Positions 32,039 to 41,819 are shown, counted from the stretch's first letter. The stretch is DNA of 64,000 nucleotides from SZUA-430 sp040381215 (GCA_040381215.1 JBEIHO010000004.1:1-64000); one strand, 5' to 3'. The notes: a model not told the origin generated them from the sequence alone. Made by a program: numbers and translations.

Positions 32039-32866
32039 ATGCGTGGGGCAAGGATCAGTCTGGCATCGGCAATAGGGGCCGCAGCGATTGCGCTGGGTCC
32101 CGCGCACGCCGCCACGCCCGCGACAGACATTGACGCCGTTGTCCGCGAGAAACTGGCCGCCGTCTCGATCGTACGCACCAAGGCTCGCAAATATGCCATG
32201 GCGCTCGCTAACGGACGCCTGCTGCAGGCCTACCTGTCGGCATCCAACGCAAGCGAAGGCGACCGCCTGAAGGCGCGGATCATCTCCTCGCTTCAGTCGC
32301 TCCAGAACCGCTATGGCCTCACCGGCTTTCGCATCGTCTGGCGTGACGGCGACCTGCTCGCGGAAGTGGGACAAGACGCAGCCGCCACGGCGGGCAAGGC
32401 CGAACGCAACCGCCAGGTCCTTCAACGCGCACTCGCCCAGGACGAGGGCGACGTATCGACCATCATGAGCGGGGACACCTTGACTTACGTGACCGCGGTC
32501 GAGCGAAACGGGCAGAAGGAATTCGTGCTGTCCATCGAACAGAGCATCGACGCCTATGAACGCGTCCTCATGCACGGGCTGGCGCGAACGTTGCACATCG
32601 TGATCGTCGACGAAAAGGGAAAAGTCGTCACCGACAGCGCGGGCACGTTCGCGCCGGGTACGCCCGCCCGCATTGCCGGCCTCACACCCGACGAACTGCG
32701 CGCCCGCATGGGGATCACCGGAAACGAGGGCACCGGCGTGATCGCGCAGGACGGTCGCAACCTGCGGGTCAGCTTCCAGTCGGCCGACGGATGGACCGCC
32801 TACGCCATCGAGCAGGCCGATGAAACCAGGGCCTGCCTGCGCGACCAGGACACCCCATGTCCATGA
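32039..32866 (+). CDS. Exported protein of unknown function, coupled to the dCache-like sensor
   Basis: A 275-residue protein with a signal peptide (RISLASAIGAAAIALGPAHA, cleavage after AHA) and a mixed alpha/beta periplasmic part. The pattern of a helix (residues about 20-90), YGLTGFRIVWRDGDLLAEV, FVLSIEQSI and LHIVIVDEKGKVVTDSAG resembles a Cache/PAS-like extracellular sensor fold, but it has no membrane anchor after cleavage. It overlaps the start of the next gene by ten bases. Neither ATG 32039 nor GTG 32027 has a strong ribosome site. It may be a periplasmic binding partner of the sensor; this is inferred from overlap and resemblance. Confidence 0.55.
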   Translation: MRGARISLASAIGAAAIALGPAHAATPATDIDAVVREKLAAVSIVRTKARKYAMALANGRLLQAYLSASNASEGDRLKARIISSLQSLQNRYGLTGFRIVWRDGDLLAEVGQDAAATAGKAERNRQVLQRALAQDEGDVSTIMSGDTLTYVTAVERNGQKEFVLSIEQSIDAYERVLMHGLARTLHIVIVDEKGKVVTDSAGTFAPGTPARIAGLTPDELRARMGITGNEGTGVIAQDGRNLRVSFQSADGWTAYAIEQADETRACLRDQDTPCP

Positions 32867-34230
32867 GATCACGCATCACGGCAACCTTTGCCGCCTGCAT
32901 TGCCCTGCCGCTGGCCGCCGGCTGGTGCGCCCTGTGGTTCGCGGCTGAACACACGGTAAGGCACCAGGCCGCCGATGCCCTCCAGGCCGAGACGCGCGCC
33001 GTCATGGCCAGCATCGAAACGCGGCTCTCCTCGAACCTGACCCACCTCAAGGCATGGAGCTCCATGCCCATGATGCAGGAGGTCCTGATCGACGACGACG
33101 GCGGCGAGCTCGCACAGGTTCTGGTCGATCTCAACCGCGCCTACCCCGACTTCGCAAGCTTGACCATCACCAATGCCCGCGGGCTCGTCGTGGCCACCAC
33201 CGATGCCGCACTGCGCAAGGCCGATCTCACCGATGCCGCCGGCATCCAGGAAGCCATCTCCGGCCGCGCCACGCAGAGCACCTTCGACCGCCTGCGCGCA
33301 GGCACCGCAGAGGCCATTCGCTACACGGCACCGCTGGTCGCCGTCTATGACCGGCAGACGGTGATCGGCACCATCACGGGCGTGATCGATCTCGGGCAAC
33401 TGGCGACAGGCAGCCTTGTTCAATCAAGGCTCTTGCAGGAGCGTCGGGTATTCGTCCTCGCTCGACAGGATGACAACACGGTCGTGTTCGCCAACCGTCA
33501 CCTGGACTTGATCGCTCCGCTCACCCGCAGCCTCGCGCAGGCAAGGCCCGGCCAGAAACGCGACCTGTCCCTTGCCGGGGAACCGGGATCCGTCGTGATC
33601 GCCCGCTCCGGATCGAGGGCGCTCGAGCAGGATCCGGAACTCGTGGCCATCGCCTTCGAGCCGACCGCCGCCGTCCTCGCGACGGCCAGCAAGGTCTCCG
33701 ACATTTTCCTGGGCGTCACCGGTCTTGCAGCTCTTGCCGCCCTCTTGATGGCCTGGCGATGGGCTGCACCGCTCGCCCGCGCTGCCGCCGCGATCAATCC
33801 GCTTCCATCCGGCAAGCGCCACGCCTCGCCACCAGCCCGCCGCGGCCAGCCAACCTTTGGCCCGATCATCGACGCACTCGCGCGCCTGAACGCCGCCGAG
33901 GCGGAACGTGAAGACCTGCGTGGTCGCGTTCAATCCCTGGCAGCAGCCCTCGCCGAGGCAAGGCTCCACGCGGGGATGGCCGCGGACAGGTTGCAGAGTA
34001 TCGGGGACACCTTGAAAGACCGGATGGACGCGGTGACGCAACTGATCGAGCTGATCAACCGCGAAAACCTGGCTGCAGCCGCCAGCCGGCGCCAGCAGAC
34101 CCACCTGCCCGAGCTCAACAGGTCGGCCATGGACCTCCTGAAGGCCATTCGCGACGCGATCGAGGCCAGCCACGACGACAAGGCCGACAGCGCGACTTCC
34201 GTACCCGACAGCACACGCCTCTCAGCCTGA
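32857..34230 (+). CDS. dCache-like membrane sensor without output domain
   Basis: A 457-residue protein: transmembrane segment (FAACIALPLAAGWCALWF), a periplasmic region of about 250 residues with the Cache-type pattern FASLTITNARGLVVATTD and IGTITGVIDLGQLA, a second transmembrane segment (FLGVTGLAALAALLMAW), a Pro/Arg linker and a C-terminal coiled coil (about 345-440). This is the layout of chemoreceptors, histidine kinases and diguanylate cyclases. No HAMP, kinase, GGDEF or methyl-accepting signature follows the coiled coil; it just ends. It probably signals through another protein. It is translationally coupled to the exported protein upstream and convergent with the XRE gene. Confidence 0.65.
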   Translation: MSMRSRITATFAACIALPLAAGWCALWFAAEHTVRHQAADALQAETRAVMASIETRLSSNLTHLKAWSSMPMMQEVLIDDDGGELAQVLVDLNRAYPDFASLTITNARGLVVATTDAALRKADLTDAAGIQEAISGRATQSTFDRLRAGTAEAIRYTAPLVAVYDRQTVIGTITGVIDLGQLATGSLVQSRLLQERRVFVLARQDDNTVVFANRHLDLIAPLTRSLAQARPGQKRDLSLAGEPGSVVIARSGSRALEQDPELVAIAFEPTAAVLATASKVSDIFLGVTGLAALAALLMAWRWAAPLARAAAAINPLPSGKRHASPPARRGQPTFGPIIDALARLNAAEAEREDLRGRVQSLAAALAEARLHAGMAADRLQSIGDTLKDRMDAVTQLIELINRENLAAAASRRQQTHLPELNRSAMDLLKAIRDAIEASHDDKADSATSVPDSTRLSA

Positions 34231-35052
34231 CGCCTCGGCGTCCATCCGGCGAAACAAGGCCTCGGTCTCGGCATCGGCAGGAAAGAAGCTTTCGATCCGC
34301 AACTCGTCGGCCGTTGCATCCTGCGCCGTGCCGAACGTCGAGATGACGGTGAAGAGCTGGACCCGCAGGCCATCCTTGCAGATCTCGACCGGCAACACCG
34401 GCACAAGTGTCGTTGCCTCGCCCGCCCAGAGGGTGTTCGCACTCTGGTACTGGCTCAGCGCGGCAAGCTGCGCCCCCACATCCTCGCCGCCAGCGGCCTC
34501 GGCCTCGCGCCGCGCCCTGTGCCAGAGCAAAGGTGCGATCGCGTCCCAGTTGGCAATGAAGAGCCTCAGCCCTTCCGGGTGGAAGAACAGGCTCATCAGA
34601 TTGCGTTCCTCCCCGCCGATGCGCGTCCACAAGTCGGCGCCCAACAGCGCGGCGAGGCGCTCGAAGGGTTCATTGCTCATGCGGATGTTCCAGCTCCGGT
34701 CGACCGCAATGGCTGGGAACGGCGCGTGGTTTGACAGCATCATCCGAACCGCAGCCAGCACCTGCGCCATCTGCGGATCATCGAAGGGACGCGCGCGGAA
34801 CATCGGCGCGAACCCCGCCGCCAGCAGCAGCGCGTTGCGCGCGCGCAAGGGAACGTCCAGCGCCTCGCTGAGTTGCAGGATCATAGCCCGGCTGGGTCGC
34901 GACCGCCCGGACTCAAGAAAGCTGACATGGCGCTGCGAGACGCCGCTGGCCAGCGCAAGCTCGAGCTGCGACAGGCGTCGCCGGCTGCGCCAGCCGCGCA
35001 GCAGATCCGGAAAGGTCGATCGCGCCCCTGTTCCTGCCTGACCTTGCATCAT
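34222..35052 (-). CDS. XRE-family regulator with MmyB-like ligand domain
   Basis: A 276-residue transcription factor. The N-terminal HTH (about 15-70: RGWRSRRRLSQLELALASGVSQRHVSFLE, cut at the usual place) is of the XRE class. The rest matches the MmyB/PAS-like domain of this group: GFAPMFRARPFDDPQM, AIAVDRSWNIRMSNEPFERL and NLMSLFFHPEG. Related proteins bind fatty acids or similar ligands. I take the ATG at 35052 (35049 also possible), preceded by AGGACA. The frame is open upstream into the HupE-like gene. It overlaps the end of the sensor gene by nine bases. Confidence 0.9.
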   Translation of the reverse strand: MMQGQAGTGARSTFPDLLRGWRSRRRLSQLELALASGVSQRHVSFLESGRSRPSRAMILQLSEALDVPLRARNALLLAAGFAPMFRARPFDDPQMAQVLAAVRMMLSNHAPFPAIAVDRSWNIRMSNEPFERLAALLGADLWTRIGGEERNLMSLFFHPEGLRLFIANWDAIAPLLWHRARREAEAAGGEDVGAQLAALSQYQSANTLWAGEATTLVPVLPVEICKDGLRVQLFTVISTFGTAQDATADELRIESFFPADAETEALFRRMDAEASG

Positions 35053-35164
35053 CGCCCTGTCCTGACGGATTTTCGAGCATGGTGCAGCACGCCCCGGGCG
35101 CAGGCAATGACCTCGCAGGTAATGACCGTCATGACCCGAAGACGGGCGCGCGAGGCGTGCAGCG

Positions 35165-36352
35165 CTATCCGACGGCGCGCGAGACAAACCAGAACGTGCC
35201 CAGCGCAAACAGCAGCGCCCCGGCCAGCTCGAAGGCAACGGCAGGCACACCGACCCGCAGGAAGCGCAGGGCCCCAAGCGCGCTTGCAGCGATGCCCACC
35301 GCCAGCAACTGACCACCTTCGACACCCAGGTTGAAGGCAAGCAGGGTCCAGGCAAGGTCCTGCGGCGCGATTTCCAGCTCGACCAGCGGCCCGGCAAAGC
35401 CCGCGCCGTGCGCCAGCCCGAACAACGTCGCCACGACAGGCGCAACCCAGCCGCCCCTCAGGTCCCGCGCCACCGCCATGGACCCCGCAAACAGGGCAAG
35501 CCCCAGCATCACCATCAGCGGCGCCTGCAGCATCCCCGCACCCGCCGCGACCAACGCCACGAGCGCGATCCCCGCCGCGCCCGCCACCCCGAGCAACGGC
35601 GGAACCGCCCGCGCCCGCGCCAGTGCATCGCCCGCCGCCCAGGCGACGGTGAACCCGATGATCGCCTCGATGGCAGCGGTGTCGGGCCGCAACAACCCCA
35701 GCGCAACCAGTCCCAGCGTGACCGAATGGCCCAGCGTGAAACCCGTGACCGCCCACGCCGTCTGCCGCAAGCTTCCGGCCAGCATCATGAGCGCCAGCAG
35801 GAAGGCAATGTGGTCAGGCCCGCTCAGCACGTGCTCGAACCCGAGGACGGCGAGGCTCCAGAAGCTGTTGTGACTGTCCGCCCCCGCAGCCCCCGCCAGC
35901 ACCTCATGCTGTCCCTGCGTGAGCACGATCTCGTCAAGGCGCCCGTCGGGATAGGCCAGTCGCGCATAATGGACATGGCTGACCGAGACGTCGAAGAACC
36001 CGCCAATCGTCAACCGGACGTCAGCCTCGCTCACGGGTCTGGCGCAGGTGAACGCCACCTCGACGCGCATGTCACCGCGGGGCGCCGCCAGCGGCCGAAA
36101 CGCAGTACGCTTGCAGGCCAACCCTGCCTGCGTGGCGCCGAGCCGGCTGTCGAGATGCGCCACCAGCAGCCGCGCAAGGTCCTCGGGCGTCTCGCTCAGC
36201 TGCGTGACCCGGTAGGCGTCGACCTGATAGACGCCCTCGACCACGTTCCCCGACACCGTCCATGACGAGAAGCTCTGGCTGCGGACATGCGCGCCCGCCG
36301 GTCCCGCCACCGCCACGAACAGGCAAAGCAACAGCAGCAGGCGACGCATCAT
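35165..36352 (-). CDS. HupE/UreJ-family membrane protein with large periplasmic N-domain
   Basis: A 395-residue protein: signal peptide, a beta-rich exported domain of about 150 residues, then six or seven transmembrane segments. The membrane part has the HupE/UreJ signature GFEHVLSGPDHIAFLLALM and AHGAGFAGPL. HupE/UreJ relatives transport nickel or cobalt, but the long-form members like this one, fused to a periplasmic domain, have no assigned substrate. The gene is the last of an operon: its start overlaps the end of the peptidyl-prolyl isomerase gene by four bases (ATGA). Confidence 0.88.
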   Translation of the reverse strand: MMRRLLLLLCLFVAVAGPAGAHVRSQSFSSWTVSGNVVEGVYQVDAYRVTQLSETPEDLARLLVAHLDSRLGATQAGLACKRTAFRPLAAPRGDMRVEVAFTCARPVSEADVRLTIGGFFDVSVSHVHYARLAYPDGRLDEIVLTQGQHEVLAGAAGADSHNSFWSLAVLGFEHVLSGPDHIAFLLALMMLAGSLRQTAWAVTGFTLGHSVTLGLVALGLLRPDTAAIEAIIGFTVAWAAGDALARARAVPPLLGVAGAAGIALVALVAAGAGMLQAPLMVMLGLALFAGSMAVARDLRGGWVAPVVATLFGLAHGAGFAGPLVELEIAPQDLAWTLLAFNLGVEGGQLLAVGIAASALGALRFLRVGVPAVAFELAGALLFALGTFWFVSRAVG

Positions 36353-37215
36353 CGCCCGTCATCGCCCTTCGGCGCCGAGGCGTCATAGGAGATGCGTGCC
36401 TTCCGCCTCAGGCCGTCGACATAGGCGGCAAAGGCCTTTTCGGCTTCCCGCTTCTGCCACTCCTCCAGCACGACATCGCGCACCGCTTCAAGCGGCGGCG
36501 GCGGTGTCTCGGTGCGCGCGACGAGATGCACGAACACAAGCCGGCTGCCGATCCCGATCGGTCCCACACTTTGCCCCGACTGCAGCGACAGCGCCGCATC
36601 CCGGACGCTGGCGCCCGCATACTCGGCAATCTTGCTCGGGATCACGGGACCACCCGGCAACAACAACCCCTCGGCGCCCTGCGCACGCACGGCCGCATCG
36701 AATGCAGTACCCTTGTCGAGCACAGCCTTGAACGCAACCGCCTTCGCTTCATCCTTGAGCCCGAACGACACACCGCGCACGGTCAGCAAGGGCTGCGGCG
36801 CAATCAGCTTGGGCCTCTCGGCATAGAAGGCAGCCAGGTCCGCATCACGCGGCGTGCGCCGGCTGGCATCGGCGATCGAGAACTGCAGCATCGCATTGAC
36901 CAGCGCCTTGCGCGACGGCGGATCGCTGTCTCCCAGACCAAGGGCAAGCGCCCGCTGCAGCAACAGCTCTTCATCGATGATGCGGTCGAGCGCCTCGCGC
37001 TTCTCCGCTTCGGTCAGCGCCGTGCGCTTGGCGGCGGCAAGCCCCTCGAGGGCGCCCTCGAACACGGACCGCTGGATGGGCGTGCCATCCACGACTGCGA
37101 CTGCGTCCCTGTGGGTCGCGACGGCAGGACCGACACCCAGCGCCGACCACATGGCCGCAACCAGGCCAAGCCCGCCCCCCGCAACGACCAGCAGGCCAGC
37201 ACGCGACAAAGCCAT
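36349..37215 (-). CDS. Membrane-anchored peptidyl-prolyl isomerase, SurA/PpiC-like
   Basis: A 288-residue protein with one N-terminal membrane segment (GLLVVAGGGLGLVAAMWSALG), a SurA-type helical N-region (VDGTPIQRSVFEGALEGL, LDRIIDEELLLQRAL) and a degenerate parvulin domain (about 135-245; AEYAGASVRDAALSLQSGQSVGPIGIGSRLVFVHLVAR). It probably folds an exported client. The ATG at 37215 is preceded by TGGAGG; an ATG four codons earlier overlaps that site. It lies one base after the end of the DUF3604 gene and overlaps the HupE-like gene, so the three are a tight operon and its client may be one of the other two. Confidence 0.85.
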   Translation of the reverse strand: MALSRAGLLVVAGGGLGLVAAMWSALGVGPAVATHRDAVAVVDGTPIQRSVFEGALEGLAAAKRTALTEAEKREALDRIIDEELLLQRALALGLGDSDPPSRKALVNAMLQFSIADASRRTPRDADLAAFYAERPKLIAPQPLLTVRGVSFGLKDEAKAVAFKAVLDKGTAFDAAVRAQGAEGLLLPGGPVIPSKIAEYAGASVRDAALSLQSGQSVGPIGIGSRLVFVHLVARTETPPPPLEAVRDVVLEEWQKREAEKAFAAYVDGLRRKARISYDASAPKGDDGR

Positions 37216-37216
37216 G

Positions 37217-39508
37217 CTAGCCTCCATTGGCAGCAGCCGCCGGCGCCTGCGGCACCGCGCCTGCCGCCTTCACGCGGTAGTCCAGATAGATCGGCGACGA
37301 CCACGCGCGATGCTCGGCCGGTGCCGTGCACCCGTCTTCACCCGACCGATAGTCGCCATAGCAAAGCGTCGCCTTGATGCACTTGCCATTGCCATCGCGT
37401 TCGCACTTGACCGGCTCGGCGTTGATCGCGGGCTCGGCCTCCTGGATGGCCTTGACGTAATAGATCGTGTCGCGCTTGCCCTTGGCAAAGTCCGGATCCA
37501 TGAAGCTGAACGTGCACCCATCGGCGCTGGGCTTGCAGGTATGGACCAGATAGCGATCCTCGATCAGCTGTCCGATGTCCTCGCCCTTCGATGCCTGCGG
37601 CCGGATCTTGACCACCTCGATGCGGGTGATCATCCGGCGCTCATCCGATGGATTGTAGCACTCGCCGGAGCAGATATCCTTGATCCGCCCCTCGTCGAGC
37701 CCCGCCTTGGCAAAGTCGGGGCAGCCCGGCTTCTGCTTGAAGGCGCCGACGGCCTTCACCTCGAAGGCAACGGGCTTGTCGCTCTCGACCCGGCTGCCCA
37801 TGGGAACACGATTGCCCTGATCGTCGACCGCGTTGAACCACAGCAGGATGCGCGGCCCCGAGGTCGCATAGACCTCCCGGCGCTGCATCGAATCCCACAC
37901 GGCATCGCGCGAGCGCTCCTTGACATGCACCGCCGCAAGACCGCCGGCCAGCCAGAACGACGACTGGCGCTCGAACTCGGTCAGCTGGAACCCGGCCATC
38001 GTGAACAGCTCCTCGCGCGGAATGCGCCGCGAGACCGGCTCGGCCTTGCTCTGTTCCGGCAACAGGCGATTGCGCCAGGCCTCGCTGATGGGCCCGCCGG
38101 CCTCCGTATTCTGCCGCCGGTCGACAGGCTTGTAGCCGGTACCGGGACGCGCACGATGATTGTCGGACGAGCCAATGAAGCCCCACTGGAAGCGCCCAGC
38201 CTGCCCGCTGTCGCCCTCGAAGCTCGACGTGGCAAGCCCCGCCTGGACCGAATTGGAAGCCCGATGGTTGAACGCCGGCATGAAGCAGTCGGTGCACTGC
38301 CCGGCGTCAAGCCACTCTTCCGGGCTCTCTCCGCCCACCGACAAATGTCCGGCCACGCCCATGCTGGCATAGTCCTCACGCGCCTGTGCCGCTCGCTTCT
38401 CGCAATCGGCCATCGACACGCCGGCCTTCAGGCAGCGCTCGAGGATGATCTCGCCGGCACGCCAGCAGCTTGGCTTGAACGCGCCCTGCGGCTGCGGACA
38501 CGAAGCGGACTGGCCATCGGCCGACAGCTCCACGTCCTTCCAGCTGCGATACTCCTCCGAGTTGCCGTGCCCCGAGAACAGCTCGACCAGCTTGAAGGCC
38601 TCGGGACGCTCCTTCTGCAGCAGCGCCTTGTTCCAGTTGGTGCCCGGCGGCGTATAGAAGCCCCACGAAGAGCCGTGCGGAATGATGAGAGGCTGCAGCT
38701 TCAGCTCGTCATAGAGCTTGCGCACCAGGTCGCCCGGTGTCTCGGCGGCCTCGTAACAGGACCCCGGAAGCTCGTTGGACGGCGTACCAGCCGCACATTC
38801 GGGGACACCTTGCGTCAGGCGCATGAACTTGTTGAAGTCGAAATAGTTCTGGCGGTTCTTGAAGTCGAGCAGCGGCACGGCCGGCGGAAGGCCGAGGCTG
38901 CCGCGCAACGTCGACGAGGCAAGCCCGCCAGCAGCGATCGCGCGCGGCGAGACCTTGTCATCGTCGAGATCCTTGAAGATCACGTTCTTGTGGCCCCAAT
39001 GGTCCGCAGGCAGGCGCCCGACCTGCGTCCACTCGAACCCCAGAAACGACATCAGGTCCGGATTGGGTCCGTCACCCGCCACCTTCTGGCAAGAACGAAT
39101 GGCCTCCTTCGTGCGCTTCCAGCGCAGCGGCGTCACCGTCTCGGCGTGGTCGGTAATGGACCAGAAATCCAGCGCAGAGCAGTACCGGGCAAAGTCACAG
39201 GCATCCGCCACAGGATGCACGCCCTTGCCGCCCATGATGGGCAGCGAGAACTGGAACGCGTCGGCCGAGTAGGTCGTGTGGACGTGCAGGTCACCGAACA
39301 GGATCTGGTCGCTCGCGCCCTCGGGGCCCGCGGCCTCGATCTGTCGGGTTCGCTCGCTGATGATCGCATCGGGAATACGCGCGCCCTGGATGGTCCCGGT
39401 CCCGCGTTCGCTGCCGAACCAACCCTCGCGCGCGCCAACCCAGTAAATGCCGCCCGCCCCTGCCACGACAAGCACTGCGACAAGCAACAGGCCCAGTATG
39501 CGCCCCAT
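37217..39508 (-). CDS. DUF3604-family exported protein, PHP-like metal site
   Basis: A 763-residue protein anchored by an N-terminal hydrophobic segment (ILGLLLVAVLVVAGAGGIYW). The body is DUF3604: FGDLHVHTTYSADAF and WSITDHAE match the first metal motifs of PHP phosphoesterase domains, and NHRARPGTGY lies where a later ligand is expected. Many Cys residues (for example in QCTDCFMP, KPSCWRAG and SADGCTF) suggest disulfides, in keeping with periplasmic location. The family is large and its reaction is not established; a hydrolase or phosphoesterase is a reasonable guess. First gene of the operon with the isomerase and HupE-like genes. Confidence 0.88.
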   Translation of the reverse strand: MGRILGLLLVAVLVVAGAGGIYWVGAREGWFGSERGTGTIQGARIPDAIISERTRQIEAAGPEGASDQILFGDLHVHTTYSADAFQFSLPIMGGKGVHPVADACDFARYCSALDFWSITDHAETVTPLRWKRTKEAIRSCQKVAGDGPNPDLMSFLGFEWTQVGRLPADHWGHKNVIFKDLDDDKVSPRAIAAGGLASSTLRGSLGLPPAVPLLDFKNRQNYFDFNKFMRLTQGVPECAAGTPSNELPGSCYEAAETPGDLVRKLYDELKLQPLIIPHGSSWGFYTPPGTNWNKALLQKERPEAFKLVELFSGHGNSEEYRSWKDVELSADGQSASCPQPQGAFKPSCWRAGEIILERCLKAGVSMADCEKRAAQAREDYASMGVAGHLSVGGESPEEWLDAGQCTDCFMPAFNHRASNSVQAGLATSSFEGDSGQAGRFQWGFIGSSDNHRARPGTGYKPVDRRQNTEAGGPISEAWRNRLLPEQSKAEPVSRRIPREELFTMAGFQLTEFERQSSFWLAGGLAAVHVKERSRDAVWDSMQRREVYATSGPRILLWFNAVDDQGNRVPMGSRVESDKPVAFEVKAVGAFKQKPGCPDFAKAGLDEGRIKDICSGECYNPSDERRMITRIEVVKIRPQASKGEDIGQLIEDRYLVHTCKPSADGCTFSFMDPDFAKGKRDTIYYVKAIQEAEPAINAEPVKCERDGNGKCIKATLCYGDYRSGEDGCTAPAEHRAWSSPIYLDYRVKAAGAVPQAPAAAANGG

Positions 39509-39749
39509 GTTCAGCTACACCCCTTGACTCAAGCTGCCACAAGACCAGAAAACCCAGCTCATTCCAACCCTTGCGCCATGCTGCACCTGCGTAACGACGG
39601 CGCCGCTCTTGCGCCCTATCGTCGCGAGCCCCCGGGGAGGAAGCCTGGCCCTCGCGCGGATGTGATGGGACATCGCCTGATGGCGCATTGCTTCCCGCGC
39701 GGCATGGGAACACTGTGAACGCCTTCCGACGCAAAGGGACTTTGTGAAT

Positions 39750-41819
39750 ATGAACTTGAAACGGACTCTGGCCGCCACCCTGCTGGCAGGCGCAACAGCC
39801 ACGGCGGCATACCTTGCCATCGGCACCAATGCGGGCGCCACCGGCGGCACCTCGATCGGAACCTGGGGTTTCGATATTGCCGGCATGGACAAGGGCGTGA
39901 AGCCGGGCGACGACTTCTTCCGCCACGTTGGTGGCACCTGGATGAAGAACACGCCGATCCCCGCGGACCGCTCGCGCTGGGGCTCGTTCAACATGCTGGC
40001 CGCCAAGTCCGAGGAAGACGTCAAGAACCTCGTCGAAGGCGTCGCCCGCAGTTCCAATCGCACCGGCTCGATCGAGCAGAAGGTCGCCGACTACTACAAT
40101 GCCTATCTGGACACCGGAAAGATCGACCAGCTCGGCCTCGCGCCGTTCGAGGCCGACCTCGCCGCGATCGCAGGAATGAAGACGCACGAGGACTTCGCCA
40201 GGCTCACCGGCCAACCGGGCGTGCCTGCCAATTCGCCGGTCGGCCTCTACATCGGCCTCGACGAGAAGAACCCCGACCGCTATGCGCTGAACATCGTGCA
40301 GTCGGGCCTCGGCATGCCTGACCGCGACTACTACCTGAAACCGGACGCAAAGTTCGCCGAGACACGCGCCGCCTACAAGGCCTACGTCGCCCAGATGCTG
40401 GGCATGGTGAAGTACCCGAACGCCCCGGCTGCCGCCGAGGCCGTCATGGCGTTTGAAACGCGGATCGCCGAGCTGCAGTGGCCGATCGAGAAGCTGCGCG
40501 ACCGCGACGCGAACTACAACGCCAAGAACCGCGCCGCGCTGAAGGCCTTCGCGCCCGAGTTCCCGTGGGACGAAGCACTTGCCGCCGGCGGGCTTGCAAC
40601 CCAGGACCATTTCATCGTCGGCTCGCCGGATGCGGTCGCAGCCCTCGCCAGGCTCTTCCGCGCCACGCCGGTCGAAACCCTGCGCGCCTACCAGACGTTC
40701 CATTACGTGAACGCCCAGGCTGACATCATGCCGACGGCCTTCGACGACGCGTCGTTCGCCTTCAACGGCAAGACCCTGACCGGCCAGCCCCAGAAGCGCG
40801 ACCGCTGGAAGCGCGCCACCATCGCCCTGTCCGGCCAGACATACCTCGCGCCCATGGGGGAGGCCGTCGGCCAGCTCTACGTGAAGAAGCACTTCACCCC
40901 GCAGGCCAAGGCCGAGATGAACAAGCTGGTCGACAACCTGCTCCAGGCCTATCGCGAGCGCATCCAGAACCTTGAATGGATGTCGCCGGAAACACGCCAG
41001 ATCGCCATGCGCAAGGCGCAGAACGTCCGCGTGAAGATCGGCTACCCTGATCGCTGGCGCGACTACGCGGGCCTCGAGGTCAGGCCAGCCGATGCCTATG
41101 GCAACCGCAAGCGCGCGAACGTCTGGGACTATAATCGCCAGGCCGCGCGCATCAACCAGCGGACCGACAAGGACGAATGGGGCATGGCCCCGCAGACGGT
41201 GAACGCCTACTACAATCCGGTCTGGAACGAGATCGTGTTCCCGGCCGCGATCCTGCAGGCCCCCTTCTTCGACCCGAACGCCGACGCGGCAGTGAACTAT
41301 GGGGCGATCGGCGGCGTGATCGGCCACGAGATGGGTCACGGCTACGACGACCAGGGCGCAAAGTCCGATGAAAACGGCATCCTGCGTTCGTGGTGGAAGC
41401 CGGAGGACGAGCAGCGCTTCGCCACGAAGGTGAAGGCCTTGGCTGCACAGTACTCGCAGTTCGAGCCGCTGCCAGGCGTCAGGGTCAATGGCGACTTTAC
41501 ATCCGGGGAGAACATCGGCGACCTCGGCGGCGTGGCCGTCGGCCTGCACGCCTACAAGCTCTCGCTCAAGGGCAAGCCCGCGCCGGTGATCGAAGGCTTC
41601 ACGCCGGAACAGCGCTTCTTCCTCGGCTGGTGCCAGGTCTGGCGCTCGAACATCCGCGACGCAGCCCTGCGCAACCAGGTCACCAGCGACGTCCACTCGC
41701 CGGCCGAATACCGCTGCAACGGCGTCGTGCGCAATGTCGATGAATGGTACCAGGCCTTCGGCGTGAAGCCGGGCGACAAGCTCTACCTGAAGCCGGAAGA
41801 CCGCGTCCGCATCTGGTAA
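39750..41819 (+). CDS. M13-family zinc metallopeptidase (PepO/neprilysin type)
   Basis: A 689-residue exported endopeptidase. The signal peptide (LKRTLAATLLAGATATAAYLAIG) precedes the M13 N-domain starting GTWGFDIAGMDKGVKPGDDFF. The zinc site is complete: HEMGH (His526, Glu527, His530) and, 57 residues later, Glu587 in SGENIGDLGG. VNAYYNPVWNEIVFPAAIL is the conserved substrate-binding strand, and the family ends with CNGVVRNVDEWYQAF. ATG 39750 is chosen over GTG 39744 by distance from AAAGGGA. It degrades peptides in the periplasm. It stands alone and is followed by an intrinsic terminator. Confidence 0.96.
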   Translation: MNLKRTLAATLLAGATATAAYLAIGTNAGATGGTSIGTWGFDIAGMDKGVKPGDDFFRHVGGTWMKNTPIPADRSRWGSFNMLAAKSEEDVKNLVEGVARSSNRTGSIEQKVADYYNAYLDTGKIDQLGLAPFEADLAAIAGMKTHEDFARLTGQPGVPANSPVGLYIGLDEKNPDRYALNIVQSGLGMPDRDYYLKPDAKFAETRAAYKAYVAQMLGMVKYPNAPAAAEAVMAFETRIAELQWPIEKLRDRDANYNAKNRAALKAFAPEFPWDEALAAGGLATQDHFIVGSPDAVAALARLFRATPVETLRAYQTFHYVNAQADIMPTAFDDASFAFNGKTLTGQPQKRDRWKRATIALSGQTYLAPMGEAVGQLYVKKHFTPQAKAEMNKLVDNLLQAYRERIQNLEWMSPETRQIAMRKAQNVRVKIGYPDRWRDYAGLEVRPADAYGNRKRANVWDYNRQAARINQRTDKDEWGMAPQTVNAYYNPVWNEIVFPAAILQAPFFDPNADAAVNYGAIGGVIGHEMGHGYDDQGAKSDENGILRSWWKPEDEQRFATKVKALAAQYSQFEPLPGVRVNGDFTSGENIGDLGGVAVGLHAYKLSLKGKPAPVIEGFTPEQRFFLGWCQVWRSNIRDAALRNQVTSDVHSPAEYRCNGVVRNVDEWYQAFGVKPGDKLYLKPEDRVRIW

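Noticed and set aside
36854..39718. 954-residue open frame antisense to the DUF3604 gene
   Set aside because: Longest open frame in the window but it is Arg/Leu/His-rich noise opposite a gene with a clear PHP-like motif, signal anchor and operon context.
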